A DNA stretch of 64,000 nucleotides from Rhizobium sp. (GTDB lineage Bacteria > Pseudomonadota > Alphaproteobacteria > Rhizobiales > Rhizobiaceae), in contig JAQGJP010000056.1 in the NCBI GenBank assembly GCA_028290545.1, positions 103,711 through 167,710 of the forward strand, given 5' to 3'. A program made the translations under genes and the position numbers. Below, piece after piece: positions 25,655 to 34,494 of this stretch (positions within the stretch are counted from its first letter, which is position 1; the number at the start of each line of letters is the position of its first letter). The notes beneath the pieces are model-generated. The model had not been told where the DNA came from, did no database searches, and saw only the letters and a list, made by a program, of their open reading frames with translations.

Positions 25655-26437
25655 ATGCTGCTGAAAGACAAGACCGTTATCGTCACCGGCGGATCGCGCG
25701 GGATCGGTTCGGGGATCGTCGTCGCCTGTGCGAAACACGGCGCCGATGTCGTCATCAACTATTATGGCGACAACGATGCCATGTACAACAAACGCAGTGC
25801 GATCGGCGGCATCATCGAACAGGTCGAGGCGCATGGTCGCAAGGCCGTGGCTCTCGAAGGCAATATCGCCGATCCCGAGACCAGCAAGGCGCTGGTGGAT
25901 GCTGCCGTCAAGCATTTCGGCAAGGTCGATGTGCTCGCCGCGAACGCCGGCATTTGCCAGTTCCACAGCTTTCTCGACATGCCGGCGGACATTCTCAAGC
26001 AGACCACCGATGTCAACCTGCACGGCGTCTACTTCGCCGCCCAGGCGGCGGCCAACCAGATGAAGGCGCAAGGCACCGGCGGCGCGATCGTGGCGACCAG
26101 CTCGATCGGCGCGCTGGTCGGCGGCAGCATGCAGACACACTACAATCCGACCAAATCAGCCGTGCATTCGCTGATGCAATCCTGCGCCATCGCGCTCGGA
26201 CCCTATGGCATCCGCTGCAATTCCGTCATGCCCGGCGCGGTCCTCACCGACCTCAATGTCGAAGACCTCAGCGACCCGGAAAAGCGCGATTATTTCACCA
26301 AGCGCATACCGCTCGGCCGCTTCGGCGAGCCCGCCGACATCGGCGACTGCGTCGTCTTCCTGGCCTCCGACATGGCCCGCTACGTCACCGGCGCCGGCCT
26401 GCTCATCGACGGCGGCATGTTCGTCAATCTGCAATAG
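25655..26437 (+). CDS. L-rhamnose 1-dehydrogenase (short-chain dehydrogenase)
   Basis: This 260-residue Rossmann enzyme has cofactor motif TGGSRGIGSG near residue 12, NAG at about 93, and catalytic Ser-Tyr-Lys: SSIG, then HYNPTKSA. The segments AGICQFHSFLDMP, QSCAIALGPYGIRCNSVMPG and SDMARYVTGAGLLIDGGMFVNLQ look very close to what I recall of L-rhamnose dehydrogenase of the non-phosphorylative pathway. It would oxidise L-rhamnose to the lactone with NAD(P)+. The adjacent mutarotase and rhamnonate dehydratase genes support this; no lactonase is adjacent. Confidence 0.85.
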   Translation: MLLKDKTVIVTGGSRGIGSGIVVACAKHGADVVINYYGDNDAMYNKRSAIGGIIEQVEAHGRKAVALEGNIADPETSKALVDAAVKHFGKVDVLAANAGICQFHSFLDMPADILKQTTDVNLHGVYFAAQAAANQMKAQGTGGAIVATSSIGALVGGSMQTHYNPTKSAVHSLMQSCAIALGPYGIRCNSVMPGAVLTDLNVEDLSDPEKRDYFTKRIPLGRFGEPADIGDCVVFLASDMARYVTGAGLLIDGGMFVNLQ

Positions 26438-26446
26438 GAGCCAGTC

Positions 26447-26761
26447 ATGGAAACAATTGCCTTCCGCATGAACCTCAATCCGGGCCAGGCGGCAGAATAC
26501 AAGCGCCGCCACGACGCTATCTGGCCGGAACTCGCGGCCATGCTCAAGCGGGCCGGCGCCTCGGATTATTCTATCTGGCTCGACGAGGAGACCAACCATC
26601 TCTTCGCCATCCTCAAGCGGCCGAAGGACCACACGATGGATGCGCTGCCGCAAGAGGCGATCGTCCGCAAATGGTGGGACTACATGGCGGATGTCATGGG
26701 GGTCGAGCCGGACAATACGCCTGTTCAGATTCCCCTCGTCAAGATGTTCCATCTGGAGTGA
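26447..26761 (+). CDS. rhaM: L-rhamnose mutarotase
   Basis: This 104-residue protein interconverts alpha and beta anomers of L-rhamnose in the cytoplasm. The family pattern is clear: AFRMNLNPGQAAEYKRRHDAIWPEL, ASDYSIWLDEETNHLFAIL, then RKWWDYMADVM and the C-terminal LVKMFHLE. The catalytic His and Tyr of the family correspond to RRHDAIWPE and DYSIW. It follows the dehydrogenase by 9 bases. Its length matches the family (about 104). Confidence 0.95.
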   Translation: METIAFRMNLNPGQAAEYKRRHDAIWPELAAMLKRAGASDYSIWLDEETNHLFAILKRPKDHTMDALPQEAIVRKWWDYMADVMGVEPDNTPVQIPLVKMFHLE

Positions 26762-26804
26762 GCGGATGAAGCCGAACACATCGACGGGATTTTGAGAGGC
26801 TGAC

Positions 26805-28001
26805 ATGAGCGTCAATTCAAAAAGCATGAAGATCAGCCGCGTCAGCGTCTACACAATGGATACCGAAAGCGGCGGCGGCGATTACTTCCGCCAGAAGCAG
26901 GGGCACTGGCTGATCGATACCGTGATCGCCAATCCGATGTCGGGCTACAAGCAGTACCAGGCGAGCCGCGCCTCCTGGGGCGTGTCGGTGCTCGGCTCGA
27001 TCGTGGTCGAGATCGAGACCGAAGGCGGCTTCACCGGCGTGGCGACCGGTTTCGGCGGTCCGCCGGCGGCCTGGCTGATCAACCAGCATTTCAACCGCTT
27101 CCTGATCGGGGCGGATGCACGCAACGTCAATCTCATATGGGACCAGATGTTTCGCGCCTCGATGTTCTACGGCCGCAAGGGCATGCCGATCGCAGCGATC
27201 TCGGTGGTCGATCTGGCGCTCTGGGACCTGATCGGCAAGGCGCGCGGCGAGCCGGTCTATAACCTGATCGGCGGCCTCTGCCGCGAGGAGATCAGCTTCT
27301 ATTGTACCGGCCCGCGTCCCGAGGCAGTCAAGGCGCTGGGATTCTGGGGCGGCAAGGTGCCGTTGCCCTATGGACCTTTCGATGGTGAGGAGGGCATCCG
27401 CAAGAACTACGAGTTCCTCAAAACGCATCGCGAGGCGATCGGTCCGGATTTCCCGCTGATGGTCGATTGCTACATGGCGCTGACCGTCCCCTATGCGATC
27501 CGGCTGGCAGAAAAATGCATGGATCTCGATATCTACTGGTGGGAAGAGGTGCTTCATCCCGATGATGTCGAGGGGTTCGCGCATCTGAAGGCGGCGCATC
27601 CCAAGCTTAGATGGACCACCGGCGAACACGAGTATACCCGCTACGGCTTCCGCAGGTTGATCGAAAACCGGCTGGTCGATATCCTCCAGCCCGATGTCAT
27701 GTGGGTCGGCGGGCTGACGGAGCTTCTGAAGATCGCGGCGCACGCTTCGGCCTATGACCTGCCGGTCATCCCGCACGGCAGCGGTCCCTATTCCTATCAT
27801 TTCATTGCCTCGCAGCCGCATTCGCCCTTCTGCGAATATGTGGCGGCGAGTGCTGATGGCCGCTCGATCCTGCCGGTGTTCGGCAAGCTCTTTACCGGCG
27901 AGGCGCTACCGGAGAACGGCAAGCTGAGAATTTCGGATGCGCCGGGCTTTGGCATGGACATTGCCGACCGTGCCATGCTGAAAGAGGTGAAGCCGGAATA
28001 G
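26805..28001 (+). CDS. rhmD: L-rhamnonate dehydratase (enolase superfamily)
   Basis: This 398-residue enzyme dehydrates L-rhamnonate to 2-keto-3-deoxy-L-rhamnonate. Enolase-superfamily parts are present: an N-terminal capping domain, then magnesium ligands in LMVDCYMALT (Asp), YWWEEVLHPDD (Glu) and TGEHEYTRYGFR (Glu), the general acid-base PVIPHGSGPYSYHF (His), and the rhamnonate-dehydratase-type start with SGYKQYQASRASWG. It closes the rhamnose operon. Together with the dehydrogenase it defines the non-phosphorylative route; the aldolase or dehydrogenase for the keto-deoxy acid is not here. Confidence 0.93.
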   Translation: MSVNSKSMKISRVSVYTMDTESGGGDYFRQKQGHWLIDTVIANPMSGYKQYQASRASWGVSVLGSIVVEIETEGGFTGVATGFGGPPAAWLINQHFNRFLIGADARNVNLIWDQMFRASMFYGRKGMPIAAISVVDLALWDLIGKARGEPVYNLIGGLCREEISFYCTGPRPEAVKALGFWGGKVPLPYGPFDGEEGIRKNYEFLKTHREAIGPDFPLMVDCYMALTVPYAIRLAEKCMDLDIYWWEEVLHPDDVEGFAHLKAAHPKLRWTTGEHEYTRYGFRRLIENRLVDILQPDVMWVGGLTELLKIAAHASAYDLPVIPHGSGPYSYHFIASQPHSPFCEYVAASADGRSILPVFGKLFTGEALPENGKLRISDAPGFGMDIADRAMLKEVKPE

Positions 28002-28007
28002 GCGGCC

Positions 28008-28028
28008 CATACCTCTGGGTATGCTTTT
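28008..28028. terminator. Hairpin with short T-run after rhmD
   Basis: CATACC (28008-28013) pairs with GGTATG (28018-28023) around a 4-base loop, followed by CTTTT. It is a modest intrinsic terminator between the convergent rhmD and amidohydrolase genes. Confidence 0.5.
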
Positions 28029-28065
28029 CGGCGCGAGCGGATCATTCATGTCGGCTTTGTCGTCG

Positions 28066-29349
28066 CTACTCCGCGGCAACGCGCTGCCGGCTCCATTCCG
28101 TCTTGCGCGGATCTCTATACATAACGCCATCCTTCATGATCATCGAGAAATGGTCGGGACCGACCAGCAGCGACTGATCCTTGAGCGGGTCGCCGTCGAC
28201 CAGCAGGAGATCGGCGAGCGCTCCCGGCCGGATGACGCCCAGTTCGCCCTTGTGGCCCATCAGGTCGCCGCCGACAGCGGTCGCGCAACGCAGCGCCTCG
28301 GCCGGCGAATAGCCGAAGAACTTGACAAAATGGCCGATGTCGCGGGCGTTCTGACCCATCGGCGTGACGGTAAAGCCATAATCGCCGCCGACGACGACGC
28401 GCATGCCGCGCCTGCGCATTTCATGATAGGTGGCGATCGTGTGTTCGAGCTTGCGCGGCAGGCCCATACGCTCGACCACTTCCCTGGTCATGCCGACAAC
28501 GTCGCCTTCAAAGACAGAATTGTGCACGAGCCCGAAGGCCGGGCCGACGATAACCCGATCCTTGGCTTCCTCCAGCATGTCGAGCGCTTCCTCATCGGCA
28601 AAATCGCAGTGATAGATGCAGTCGGCGCCGGCCCGGATTGCCCGTTTGACAGCCTCGGCCGCACGGGCATGGGTCGCCACCCGCTTGCCGAAATCATGAG
28701 CGGTCTGAACCCCGGCGTTGAGTTCCTCCTGGCTGATCGACACCAGTTCAGCGCGGATATTCGATGTGAATTCATCGCCGGAAACGTTGAACTTGATGTT
28801 GTCGACGCCTTCCCTGACGCAGAGGCGAACCGCCTTGCGGATTTCGCTGATGCCATCGGCGACCATGCCGAACCCTTCGAAACTGCCATGGTGCTTGCGC
28901 TCGTCGCCGAGCCCGCCGGTGACGGTGATCTCCGGGCCGGCAGCCTTGTAGCGCGGGCCGGCGAGATAGCCGTCCTCGATTTCCTGCCGAACCACGACAT
29001 CGATGCGCAATTTGGCGGATGCTGCCGAATAGGCCGAGGTGAAGCCGCAATTGAGCAGAAGCGTGGCGTTGCGCATGGTTTTCAACAGGTGCTCTTCCGG
29101 CGGGATTTCGCCGAGATCCTGGTTGCGGCTGGGATTGGTGAAACTCAGGTGGCAGTGGCCTTCCACCAGACCCGGCATCAGGAATTGTCCCCGGCCGTCG
29201 ATGATCTCGGCGGCGTTCTCGCGGGCGATCTGGTTGTTGCCGCGTGCCACCGTCTTGATACGGTTTCCCTCGACCAGGACTTCACCGCGATAGGACTCGT
29301 CCTCGATCGCATCCCAGACGCTGACATTGGTCAGCAGATAAGCTGTCAT
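28066..29349 (-). CDS. Amidohydrolase-family metal hydrolase
   Basis: This 427-residue cytoplasmic enzyme has a binuclear-type amidohydrolase site: GLVEGHCHLSF (HxH, near residue 64), DNIKFNVSG with a possible bridging lysine, THARAAEAV (His), IYHCDFADEE (His) and VVGGDYGF (Asp). It is closest to the prolidase/imidazolonepropionase-like branch that cleaves cyclic or peptide amides. GGAGGAGG precedes the ATG at 29349. It faces the 29546 regulator across a region holding the 18-bp box shared with the 37.9-kb promoter, so it probably belongs to that catabolic system. Substrate unknown. Confidence 0.85.
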   Translation of the reverse strand: MTAYLLTNVSVWDAIEDESYRGEVLVEGNRIKTVARGNNQIARENAAEIIDGRGQFLMPGLVEGHCHLSFTNPSRNQDLGEIPPEEHLLKTMRNATLLLNCGFTSAYSAASAKLRIDVVVRQEIEDGYLAGPRYKAAGPEITVTGGLGDERKHHGSFEGFGMVADGISEIRKAVRLCVREGVDNIKFNVSGDEFTSNIRAELVSISQEELNAGVQTAHDFGKRVATHARAAEAVKRAIRAGADCIYHCDFADEEALDMLEEAKDRVIVGPAFGLVHNSVFEGDVVGMTREVVERMGLPRKLEHTIATYHEMRRRGMRVVVGGDYGFTVTPMGQNARDIGHFVKFFGYSPAEALRCATAVGGDLMGHKGELGVIRPGALADLLLVDGDPLKDQSLLVGPDHFSMIMKDGVMYRDPRKTEWSRQRVAAE

Positions 29350-29458
29350 GATGTTTCCTCCTCCATCATCATCGCGGCCGGCAAATGTAAGCGGCCGATT
29401 TCGATGCCACCGATGATAGGCGCGGAAAGAACCGGGTCCCACGGCGATGTTTTATGGC

Positions 29459-29476
29459 GAATCCGGCATTTGAGAC
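29459..29476. promoter_or_regulatory. Shared 18-bp box, copy 1
   Basis: GAATCCGGCATTTGAGAC is identical to 37907-37924. It lies 110 bp upstream of the amidohydrolase start and 70 bp upstream of the regulator start. It is probably a common operator for the regulator at 29546 or 30901. Confidence 0.6.
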
Positions 29477-29545
29477 GAATGGCTTGACTTGGAGGGTGTG
29501 AGCAGGGCCTAATATGCGTCACGGGTCCAGTCGTTGGGAGGCGGT

Positions 29546-30904
29546 ATGGGCAAATATCAGAACGGAATCGATGGCGCGATCGCGTTGTTGCTGGCGCTCG
29601 TACGGCATAACGGCGAGGCGCCGGTCGCTCTGCTCGTCAAGGAATGCGGCCTTGCCCGCGCCAGCCTCTATCGCATCGCCCGCATTCTCGCGGATGCCGG
29701 CCTCGTGGGCCGCACGCGCGGCAAGCTGATCGTCGGCCCGGCGGGCGCTGCATTCGCCACATTGCAGGCAAAACCGCAGCGCAAGCATGTGCACCCAGGC
29801 GCACACCGGCTGACACCGTCGGAAAGATCGCGGGAAAAAGCAGAGAGCGGCCCGATAGTGCTGTCGGCGCCACTGGTTTCGCGACGCAATGGCCGCTATC
29901 GAATCGGCTTTTCCAATGCATCGCTTTCCAATCCGTGGCGGTTTGCCCTTGTCCACAGCGTCGAGTTCGCCGCCGCCCGACTTGGCCGCGCGGTCCATAA
30001 ATTCACCATCAGGCATGCCAACGAAGATGCGGCGCAGCAGATCGCCGATATCGATGACCTGCTTTCCGAGGGCGTGGACGGGTTGATCGTCAGTGCGGTG
30101 GTACCCGATATCGTCGGTCCGGCAGTGGCGCGCGCCATGGCCGCCGGCATACCTGTCGTGCTGGTCGACCGTGGCGTAGCGGAGCATGTGCCGCACACCA
30201 GTTTCGTCTGCTCCGACGACGCCGGAATAGGCCGGTTATCGGCGCTCTGGCTCTGCGAGCGGCTCAAGGGGCAGGGTGCGGTGCTGATGCTTCCGGGGCA
30301 CTCCGAAGCGGAGCCCGCGCGAAAGCGGCTTGCAGCAGCGCAACTGATGTTCGCCAATTTCCCCGAGATCGAGATCCTGCCGGTGGAATGGACCGGCTGG
30401 GACCGCCAGCGCGCCCGCGAAATCGTCACCGATCATCTCCTGCGGATGGCGCCGATATCCGGCGTGTGGTGCGACAGCGGCCTGCAGGGTGTCGGCTCGC
30501 TGCAGGCATTCAACGATTTCGGCACCGCACGCGGCGAGTTTCCGCCGCATACGGGGGGCGATCTCAATCTTGCCTACAAGCTGGCCATCCGCCATCAGGT
30601 GCCGCTTGCGGCCGTCGATTACCCGGCGGCGATGGGCTACCGCGCCATGGATATCCTGCATGCGGCGCTTCGGGGACAATGGGTTCCGAGCCGCGTCGAT
30701 GTTCCGCTGAGCGTGGCGATCACCAAAGGCGCGGCCACCCGCTCGCTGAAGCCCGACTGCTGGGCGGAAGATCGCGTCCGCTGGGATCTGCCCGACGACC
30801 TGGTGTTCCATTCGGGGCTGGGCGAAGGCTACAATCCCCGGACGTTCCGGATCCACTATCCCGGCAACAGCTATAACCGGTCGGCGGCGCGGGCGATCCA
30901 ATGA
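29546..30904 (+). CDS. Regulator: IclR-like helix-turn-helix fused to a periplasmic-binding-protein domain
   Basis: This 452-residue protein has an N-terminal winged helix (GAIALLLALVRHNGEAPVALLVKECGLARASLYRIARILADAGLV) of IclR or ROK-like type. After a ~50-residue linker follows a complete family-4 sugar-binding domain (YRIGFSNASLSNPWRFALVHSVEF and onward). It has no signal peptide or membrane helix, so it acts in the cytoplasm. Its sensor resembles the co-encoded binding protein at 32295 (QIADIDDLL and DRGV shared), suggesting both bind the same ligand. GGGAGG precedes the ATG at 29546. It functions like LacI but with a different DNA-binding head. Confidence 0.82.
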   Translation: MGKYQNGIDGAIALLLALVRHNGEAPVALLVKECGLARASLYRIARILADAGLVGRTRGKLIVGPAGAAFATLQAKPQRKHVHPGAHRLTPSERSREKAESGPIVLSAPLVSRRNGRYRIGFSNASLSNPWRFALVHSVEFAAARLGRAVHKFTIRHANEDAAQQIADIDDLLSEGVDGLIVSAVVPDIVGPAVARAMAAGIPVVLVDRGVAEHVPHTSFVCSDDAGIGRLSALWLCERLKGQGAVLMLPGHSEAEPARKRLAAAQLMFANFPEIEILPVEWTGWDRQRAREIVTDHLLRMAPISGVWCDSGLQGVGSLQAFNDFGTARGEFPPHTGGDLNLAYKLAIRHQVPLAAVDYPAAMGYRAMDILHAALRGQWVPSRVDVPLSVAITKGAATRSLKPDCWAEDRVRWDLPDDLVFHSGLGEGYNPRTFRIHYPGNSYNRSAARAIQ

Positions 30905-31425
30905 GCGTGCAGGACACATCGGGCGTTGCGGCTCTGGCGCGCATATTGAAGGAACTGGGAGAGGGCGAAGCTGCAACCGTCGCAGGCCTCGCTGTCAAGG
31001 CCGGCGTATCCCGCACGACGTCGTTCGAGATCATTCGTCGCCTTGCCGCAGCGGGACTGGTGCGTCGCGATATCGACGGTACGGTCGCTTCCGGACCTGC
31101 GGCGACGGCGCTGGGATTTGCCGCCTTCGGCATCGCCTCGCTTGCCGGTCCGGCCGAGACGCTGCTGAGCTGGCTGCATGAACGCAGCGATGCCTTCGTG
31201 GAACTCGTGGTCAGCGAGACGGTGCTCATCACCTTCGGCAAGCCGCAGTCCGATGTCGCTCTGGACACTCCGGTCCATGACCGAAACGGCATGGAGCAAG
31301 CCCGGTTGCGGCTGGCATGGCGGGTTCACACTAGCCAGATCGAGCGGCAGAGGATATCAGCGGATTTCGAACGAGTCCGGATGAGCCTCGAACTTCATCT
31401 GGCAGAACAGGGAACCGCAGCGTGA
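30901..31425 (+). CDS. Helix-turn-helix regulator, small (IclR/MarR-like head)
   Basis: This 174-residue protein has an N-terminal helix-turn-helix (ALARILKELGEGEAATVAGLAVKAGVSRTTSFEIIRRLAAAGLVRRD, residues ~10-57) related to that of the preceding gene. The short C-terminal part has no recognised ligand domain. It overlaps the upstream regulator by 4 bases and the hydrolase by 4 bases, so all three are one operon. It may be a partner or antagonist of the larger regulator. The function is not known. Confidence 0.72.
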   Translation: MSVQDTSGVAALARILKELGEGEAATVAGLAVKAGVSRTTSFEIIRRLAAAGLVRRDIDGTVASGPAATALGFAAFGIASLAGPAETLLSWLHERSDAFVELVVSETVLITFGKPQSDVALDTPVHDRNGMEQARLRLAWRVHTSQIERQRISADFERVRMSLELHLAEQGTAA

Positions 31426-32261
31426 ACGAGACCGTCGATCCATTCAAGATTCGTGCGCTTGTCCCCGATTTCGAGGCGATCGCTCAGGGCTATGCGACCC
31501 GCAGCGACGCGACCCGCGCCTCGCGCCGCAATATCCTCGATATCGCTTATGGCGCGCATGAGGATGAGAGGCTCGATCTGTTTTTCCCCGAAGCACTCGA
31601 AGGGCCCTTGCCGGTGCATATGTTTATCCATGGGGGCTACTGGCGCGCCAACCGCAAGGAAGATTACGCCTTCGTGGCGGAAACGGTCACCGCAGCCGGC
31701 GCAATCGCCGTGGTTGTCGAATACTCGCTGATGCCCAAGGTGCGGATGGCCGATATCGTCAGGCAGGTGCGGCGCGCGGCCGACTGGATTGCCGCCAACA
31801 TCGCCGGTCACGACGGCGATCCCCGGAGGATTTCCGCCAGCGGTCACTCGGCGGGTGCCCACCTGGCTTCTTATCTCGCGGCGAGAGGGCCTCATGAAAC
31901 CAAGGCGCTGACCACGCCCTTGCGGTCGCTGCTGCTGGTCAGCGGCATCTACCAGTTGCAGCCGATCACCACGAGCTTCCTGCAGCCCGAGATCATGCTG
32001 ACGGCAGCCGAGGTCGATCGCTGGTCACCTCTCGACGCCAGGCCGGAACCCGATGTGTCATTGACGCTTGTCGTCGGCGCCGATGAAACCGTGCCCTTTC
32101 ACAAACAGGCGGAGGACTACGCCACGCTGCTTGCGTCGCGCGGCACGCGGACGCGGCGCTTCGTGCTTCCCGTGCTTAACCACATGACTGTGATCAATGG
32201 TCTTGGAGACATGCAGTCTTCGCTTGCCGGACTGCTGGCCGAGACCATTTCCCGCAGTTGA
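31422..32261 (+). CDS. Alpha/beta hydrolase (arylformamidase/BD-FAE-like)
   Basis: This 279-residue enzyme has the oxyanion-hole motif MFIHGGYWRANRKEDY near residue 66, nucleophile elbow SASGHSAGAHLASYL near residue 140, an acidic residue in VVGADETVPF and the histidine in LPVLNHMTVINGL. The HGGYW pattern is typical of kynurenine-formamidase-like esterases and carboxylesterases. It starts at GTG 31422, overlapping the HTH gene. It may hydrolyse an ester or amide of the compound imported by the transporter at 32295-36985; the exact substrate is unknown. Confidence 0.85.
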   Translation: MNETVDPFKIRALVPDFEAIAQGYATRSDATRASRRNILDIAYGAHEDERLDLFFPEALEGPLPVHMFIHGGYWRANRKEDYAFVAETVTAAGAIAVVVEYSLMPKVRMADIVRQVRRAADWIAANIAGHDGDPRRISASGHSAGAHLASYLAARGPHETKALTTPLRSLLLVSGIYQLQPITTSFLQPEIMLTAAEVDRWSPLDARPEPDVSLTLVVGADETVPFHKQAEDYATLLASRGTRTRRFVLPVLNHMTVINGLGDMQSSLAGLLAETISRS

Positions 32262-32262
32262 A

Positions 32263-32284
32263 AGGGCGCCTCGAAAGGCGCCCT
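32263..32284. terminator. Symmetric hairpin between convergent operons
   Basis: A perfect 9-bp stem (32263-32271 with 32276-32284) has a CGAA tetraloop. It lies just past the hydrolase stop and 10 bases from the binding-protein stop, so it can form in both transcripts. It has no T-run. Confidence 0.6.
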
Positions 32285-32294
32285 CCGAACGTGG

Positions 32295-33422
32295 TTACTT
32301 CTTGTTCCAGGCGGCCGGATAGTTCGGCATCTTGTCGCAGCCGCAGAGCGCGTAATGCAGCGGCGGCATGTCCTTGTTGATGTAGCTGTCCAGCGTGTCC
32401 TGGGTGATTGCCGGTTGCGGCAAAATCCATTCCGGGCTGGGAACCTGCTCGCCCTTCATCACGTGCAGGGCGGCAATGATCGGCGTCCGCCACTGATAGG
32501 TCGGATAGGACGGTGCAATCGCCGTCAACTTCATTTCCTTCCACTTCTGCAGGTAATCCTGCTGGTCCTCGCCGACGAATACCGGCACATCATAGCCGCC
32601 ATCCTGGAAAGCCTCGATGGCGGCAACCGCCGTGGCGCCCGCATCCATCCAGACTGCATCGATCTTGCCACGCTGCAGATAGTCCTCGACGATCGATTTG
32701 GTCTTGGCATTGTCGCCATCGGTGAATTCGGCTCCGATGATGTTGAAGCCGGCTTCCGTCAGGACGCGCTTGCCGGCCGCATAGCGGTTCTCCAGCACGT
32801 CGACGCCGGGCAGGATGCGCAACATCAGCACATTGCCGCCCTTGGCAACCTTGCTGGCGATGAAATCGGCACCCTGAATGCCGAAACCATATCCGCCGAC
32901 CGGATGGATGAAGGTCACGGGGCAGGATGTATTGACGCCACGGTCGAAGACGATGACCGGCAGCTTTGCGCAGGCTTTTTCGACGGCCGGGGTGAGTGCC
33001 GCCGTCGTGTTCGGCGAAACGATCAGCACATCGCATTTGCCGCCGGCGAGCAGGTCGTCGATATCGGCGATCTGCTTGTCATCGGAACCTTCCGCATCGA
33101 CATGGATCAGTTCCTTGATCTCCGGATGCTCCTTCACTTCCTGCTGCATGTTGGTGTAGCCGACAACGCGCCAGGGATTATTGACACCCGCGTTCGAGAA
33201 GCAGATCGTGTATGGTCCGTCCTTCTTGTACTGCGCGGTATCCTTCATGCCATCGACCAGATATTGCTCCCAGGGTTTCCCCTCGGGGCCTTTCGGGGTC
33301 GCGGTCAGCAGTTCCTTCTGCCGGGCGAATTCCTTCGGGTCGTCGAAATTGGGCGATTGCGCCAATGCGCCGGTCGCGAATGTCAATCCTGCGGCAATCG
33401 CAAGAAACAGCATCTTCTTCAT
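32295..33422 (-). CDS. Sugar-type ABC transporter periplasmic binding protein
   Basis: This 375-residue exported receptor has a signal peptide MKKMLFLAIAAGLTFATGA with cleavage after ALA. Family-4 features are YTICFSNAGVNNPWRVVGYTNM, SDDKQIADIDDLLAGG, IVFDRGVNTSCPV and GVDVLENRYAAGKRVL. Four cysteines in the mature part could form disulphides. It is the last gene of the operon, unusual for binding proteins, and is set off from the permease by a hairpin at 33456-33482. Its closest visible relative in the window is the sensor domain of the regulator at 29546. Confidence 0.88.
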   Translation of the reverse strand: MKKMLFLAIAAGLTFATGALAQSPNFDDPKEFARQKELLTATPKGPEGKPWEQYLVDGMKDTAQYKKDGPYTICFSNAGVNNPWRVVGYTNMQQEVKEHPEIKELIHVDAEGSDDKQIADIDDLLAGGKCDVLIVSPNTTAALTPAVEKACAKLPVIVFDRGVNTSCPVTFIHPVGGYGFGIQGADFIASKVAKGGNVLMLRILPGVDVLENRYAAGKRVLTEAGFNIIGAEFTDGDNAKTKSIVEDYLQRGKIDAVWMDAGATAVAAIEAFQDGGYDVPVFVGEDQQDYLQKWKEMKLTAIAPSYPTYQWRTPIIAALHVMKGEQVPSPEWILPQPAITQDTLDSYINKDMPPLHYALCGCDKMPNYPAAWNKK

Positions 33423-33455
33423 AGGTTCCTCCCATTTGGTTGGTGGTCGTCCCTC

Positions 33456-33482
33456 CGCGCGGCGATATCCTCCTGCCGCGCG
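33456..33482. repeat. Intercistronic hairpin upstream of the binding-protein gene
   Basis: CGCGCGGC (33456-33463) pairs with GCCGCGCG (33475-33482) around an 11-base loop, in the 79-base gap between the permease stop and the binding-protein start. It could separate the two messages by processing. Confidence 0.55.
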
Positions 33483-33501
33483 AATTCGATCCGGGACGCG
33501 G

Positions 33502-34494
33502 CTAGCGCCCCGTATGCTTGCGCCGGTACATGGCGACGGCCACGGCGGCGATGAGAATGAGCCCCTGCACGACCTGCCGGACCGGCTGCGGCAGGCCCAG
33601 GAAGTTGAGCAGCGTGAACATGGCGTTCAGCGTCAGCGCGCCGGCGATCGTGGCAGCCACCGAGCCGCGTCCGCCCAGCAATTGTGCGCCGCCCAGCACC
33701 GCCGCGGTGATCGCCTGCAGCTCGTAGCCATTGCCGACATCGGTCGAAACACCCGCGAATCCGCCCAGCATGATGCCGGCGGCGACGGCGCTGAGCGACG
33801 AGACCACGAAGGCGATGATGCGCACGCGATTGATCGGCACGCCGGCAAGCTGGGCCGCACGCGGGTTGTCGCCGATCGCATGGATCATCCGGCCGAGATT
33901 GGTGCGGTGCATCAGCCAGTAAAGGAGAAGGCCGAGGACGACGAGCACGATGATCGCCACCGGCAGGATCTTGATGAACGGCAGGCCGGTAAAATTATAG
34001 CGGCCGAAGAAGCGGAAACTGTCCGCGAGATAGCCGCGCGGCGAGCCGCCAGACCACATGAAGGCGACGCCATTCAACGTGATCATCATGCCGAGCGTGG
34101 CAATCAGCGATGGCACCTTGAGATAACAGACGATAAGGCCATTGGTAATGCCGACGACGGCGCCGATGCCGAACATCACCCCGATGACCCACCATGTGGC
34201 GTTCGGGTCGTTGTTGAGCAGCATCGAGGAGCCGACCACCACGAGCGTGATCACCGAACCGGCCGAGAGATCGAAACCGCCGGAAACGATGACATAGAGC
34301 TGGCCGGCGGCAAGGATTGCCAGTGGTGCAGCCCGCTTCAGGAAATTCATGTATCCCGATGGTTCGATGAAGGCCGGGTTCTGGAAGATGATCGCCACGA
34401 TCAGCGCGGCAAGCACGAAATACACTGGGTTGACCTGCGGCAGCGGCGATCTGCGCTTTTCCTTCCCGGTATGGGCGAAGGCGTGTTCCGTCAT
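33502..34494 (-). CDS. Sugar-type ABC transporter permease (RbsC type), second subunit
   Basis: This 330-residue membrane protein has the family-2 permease patterns SGGFDLSAGSVITLVVV, LKVPSLIATLGMMITLNGVAFM and VLGGAQLLGGRGSVAATIAGALTLNAMF. The open frame runs far upstream, but the ATG at 34494 (MTEHAFAHTGKEKRRSPLP) fits a 4-base overlap (ATGA) with the preceding permease. Two different permeases suggest a heterodimer. Confidence 0.9.
   Translation of the reverse strand: MTEHAFAHTGKEKRRSPLPQVNPVYFVLAALIVAIIFQNPAFIEPSGYMNFLKRAAPLAILAAGQLYVIVSGGFDLSAGSVITLVVVGSSMLLNNDPNATWWVIGVMFGIGAVVGITNGLIVCYLKVPSLIATLGMMITLNGVAFMWSGGSPRGYLADSFRFFGRYNFTGLPFIKILPVAIIVLVVLGLLLYWLMHRTNLGRMIHAIGDNPRAAQLAGVPINRVRIIAFVVSSLSAVAAGIMLGGFAGVSTDVGNGYELQAITAAVLGGAQLLGGRGSVAATIAGALTLNAMFTLLNFLGLPQPVRQVVQGLILIAAVAVAMYRRKHTGR

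Noticed and set aside
29484-29520. TTGACT ... TAATAT promoter before the 29546 regulator
   Set aside because: The spacing of 20 bases is too long for a sigma-70 promoter.
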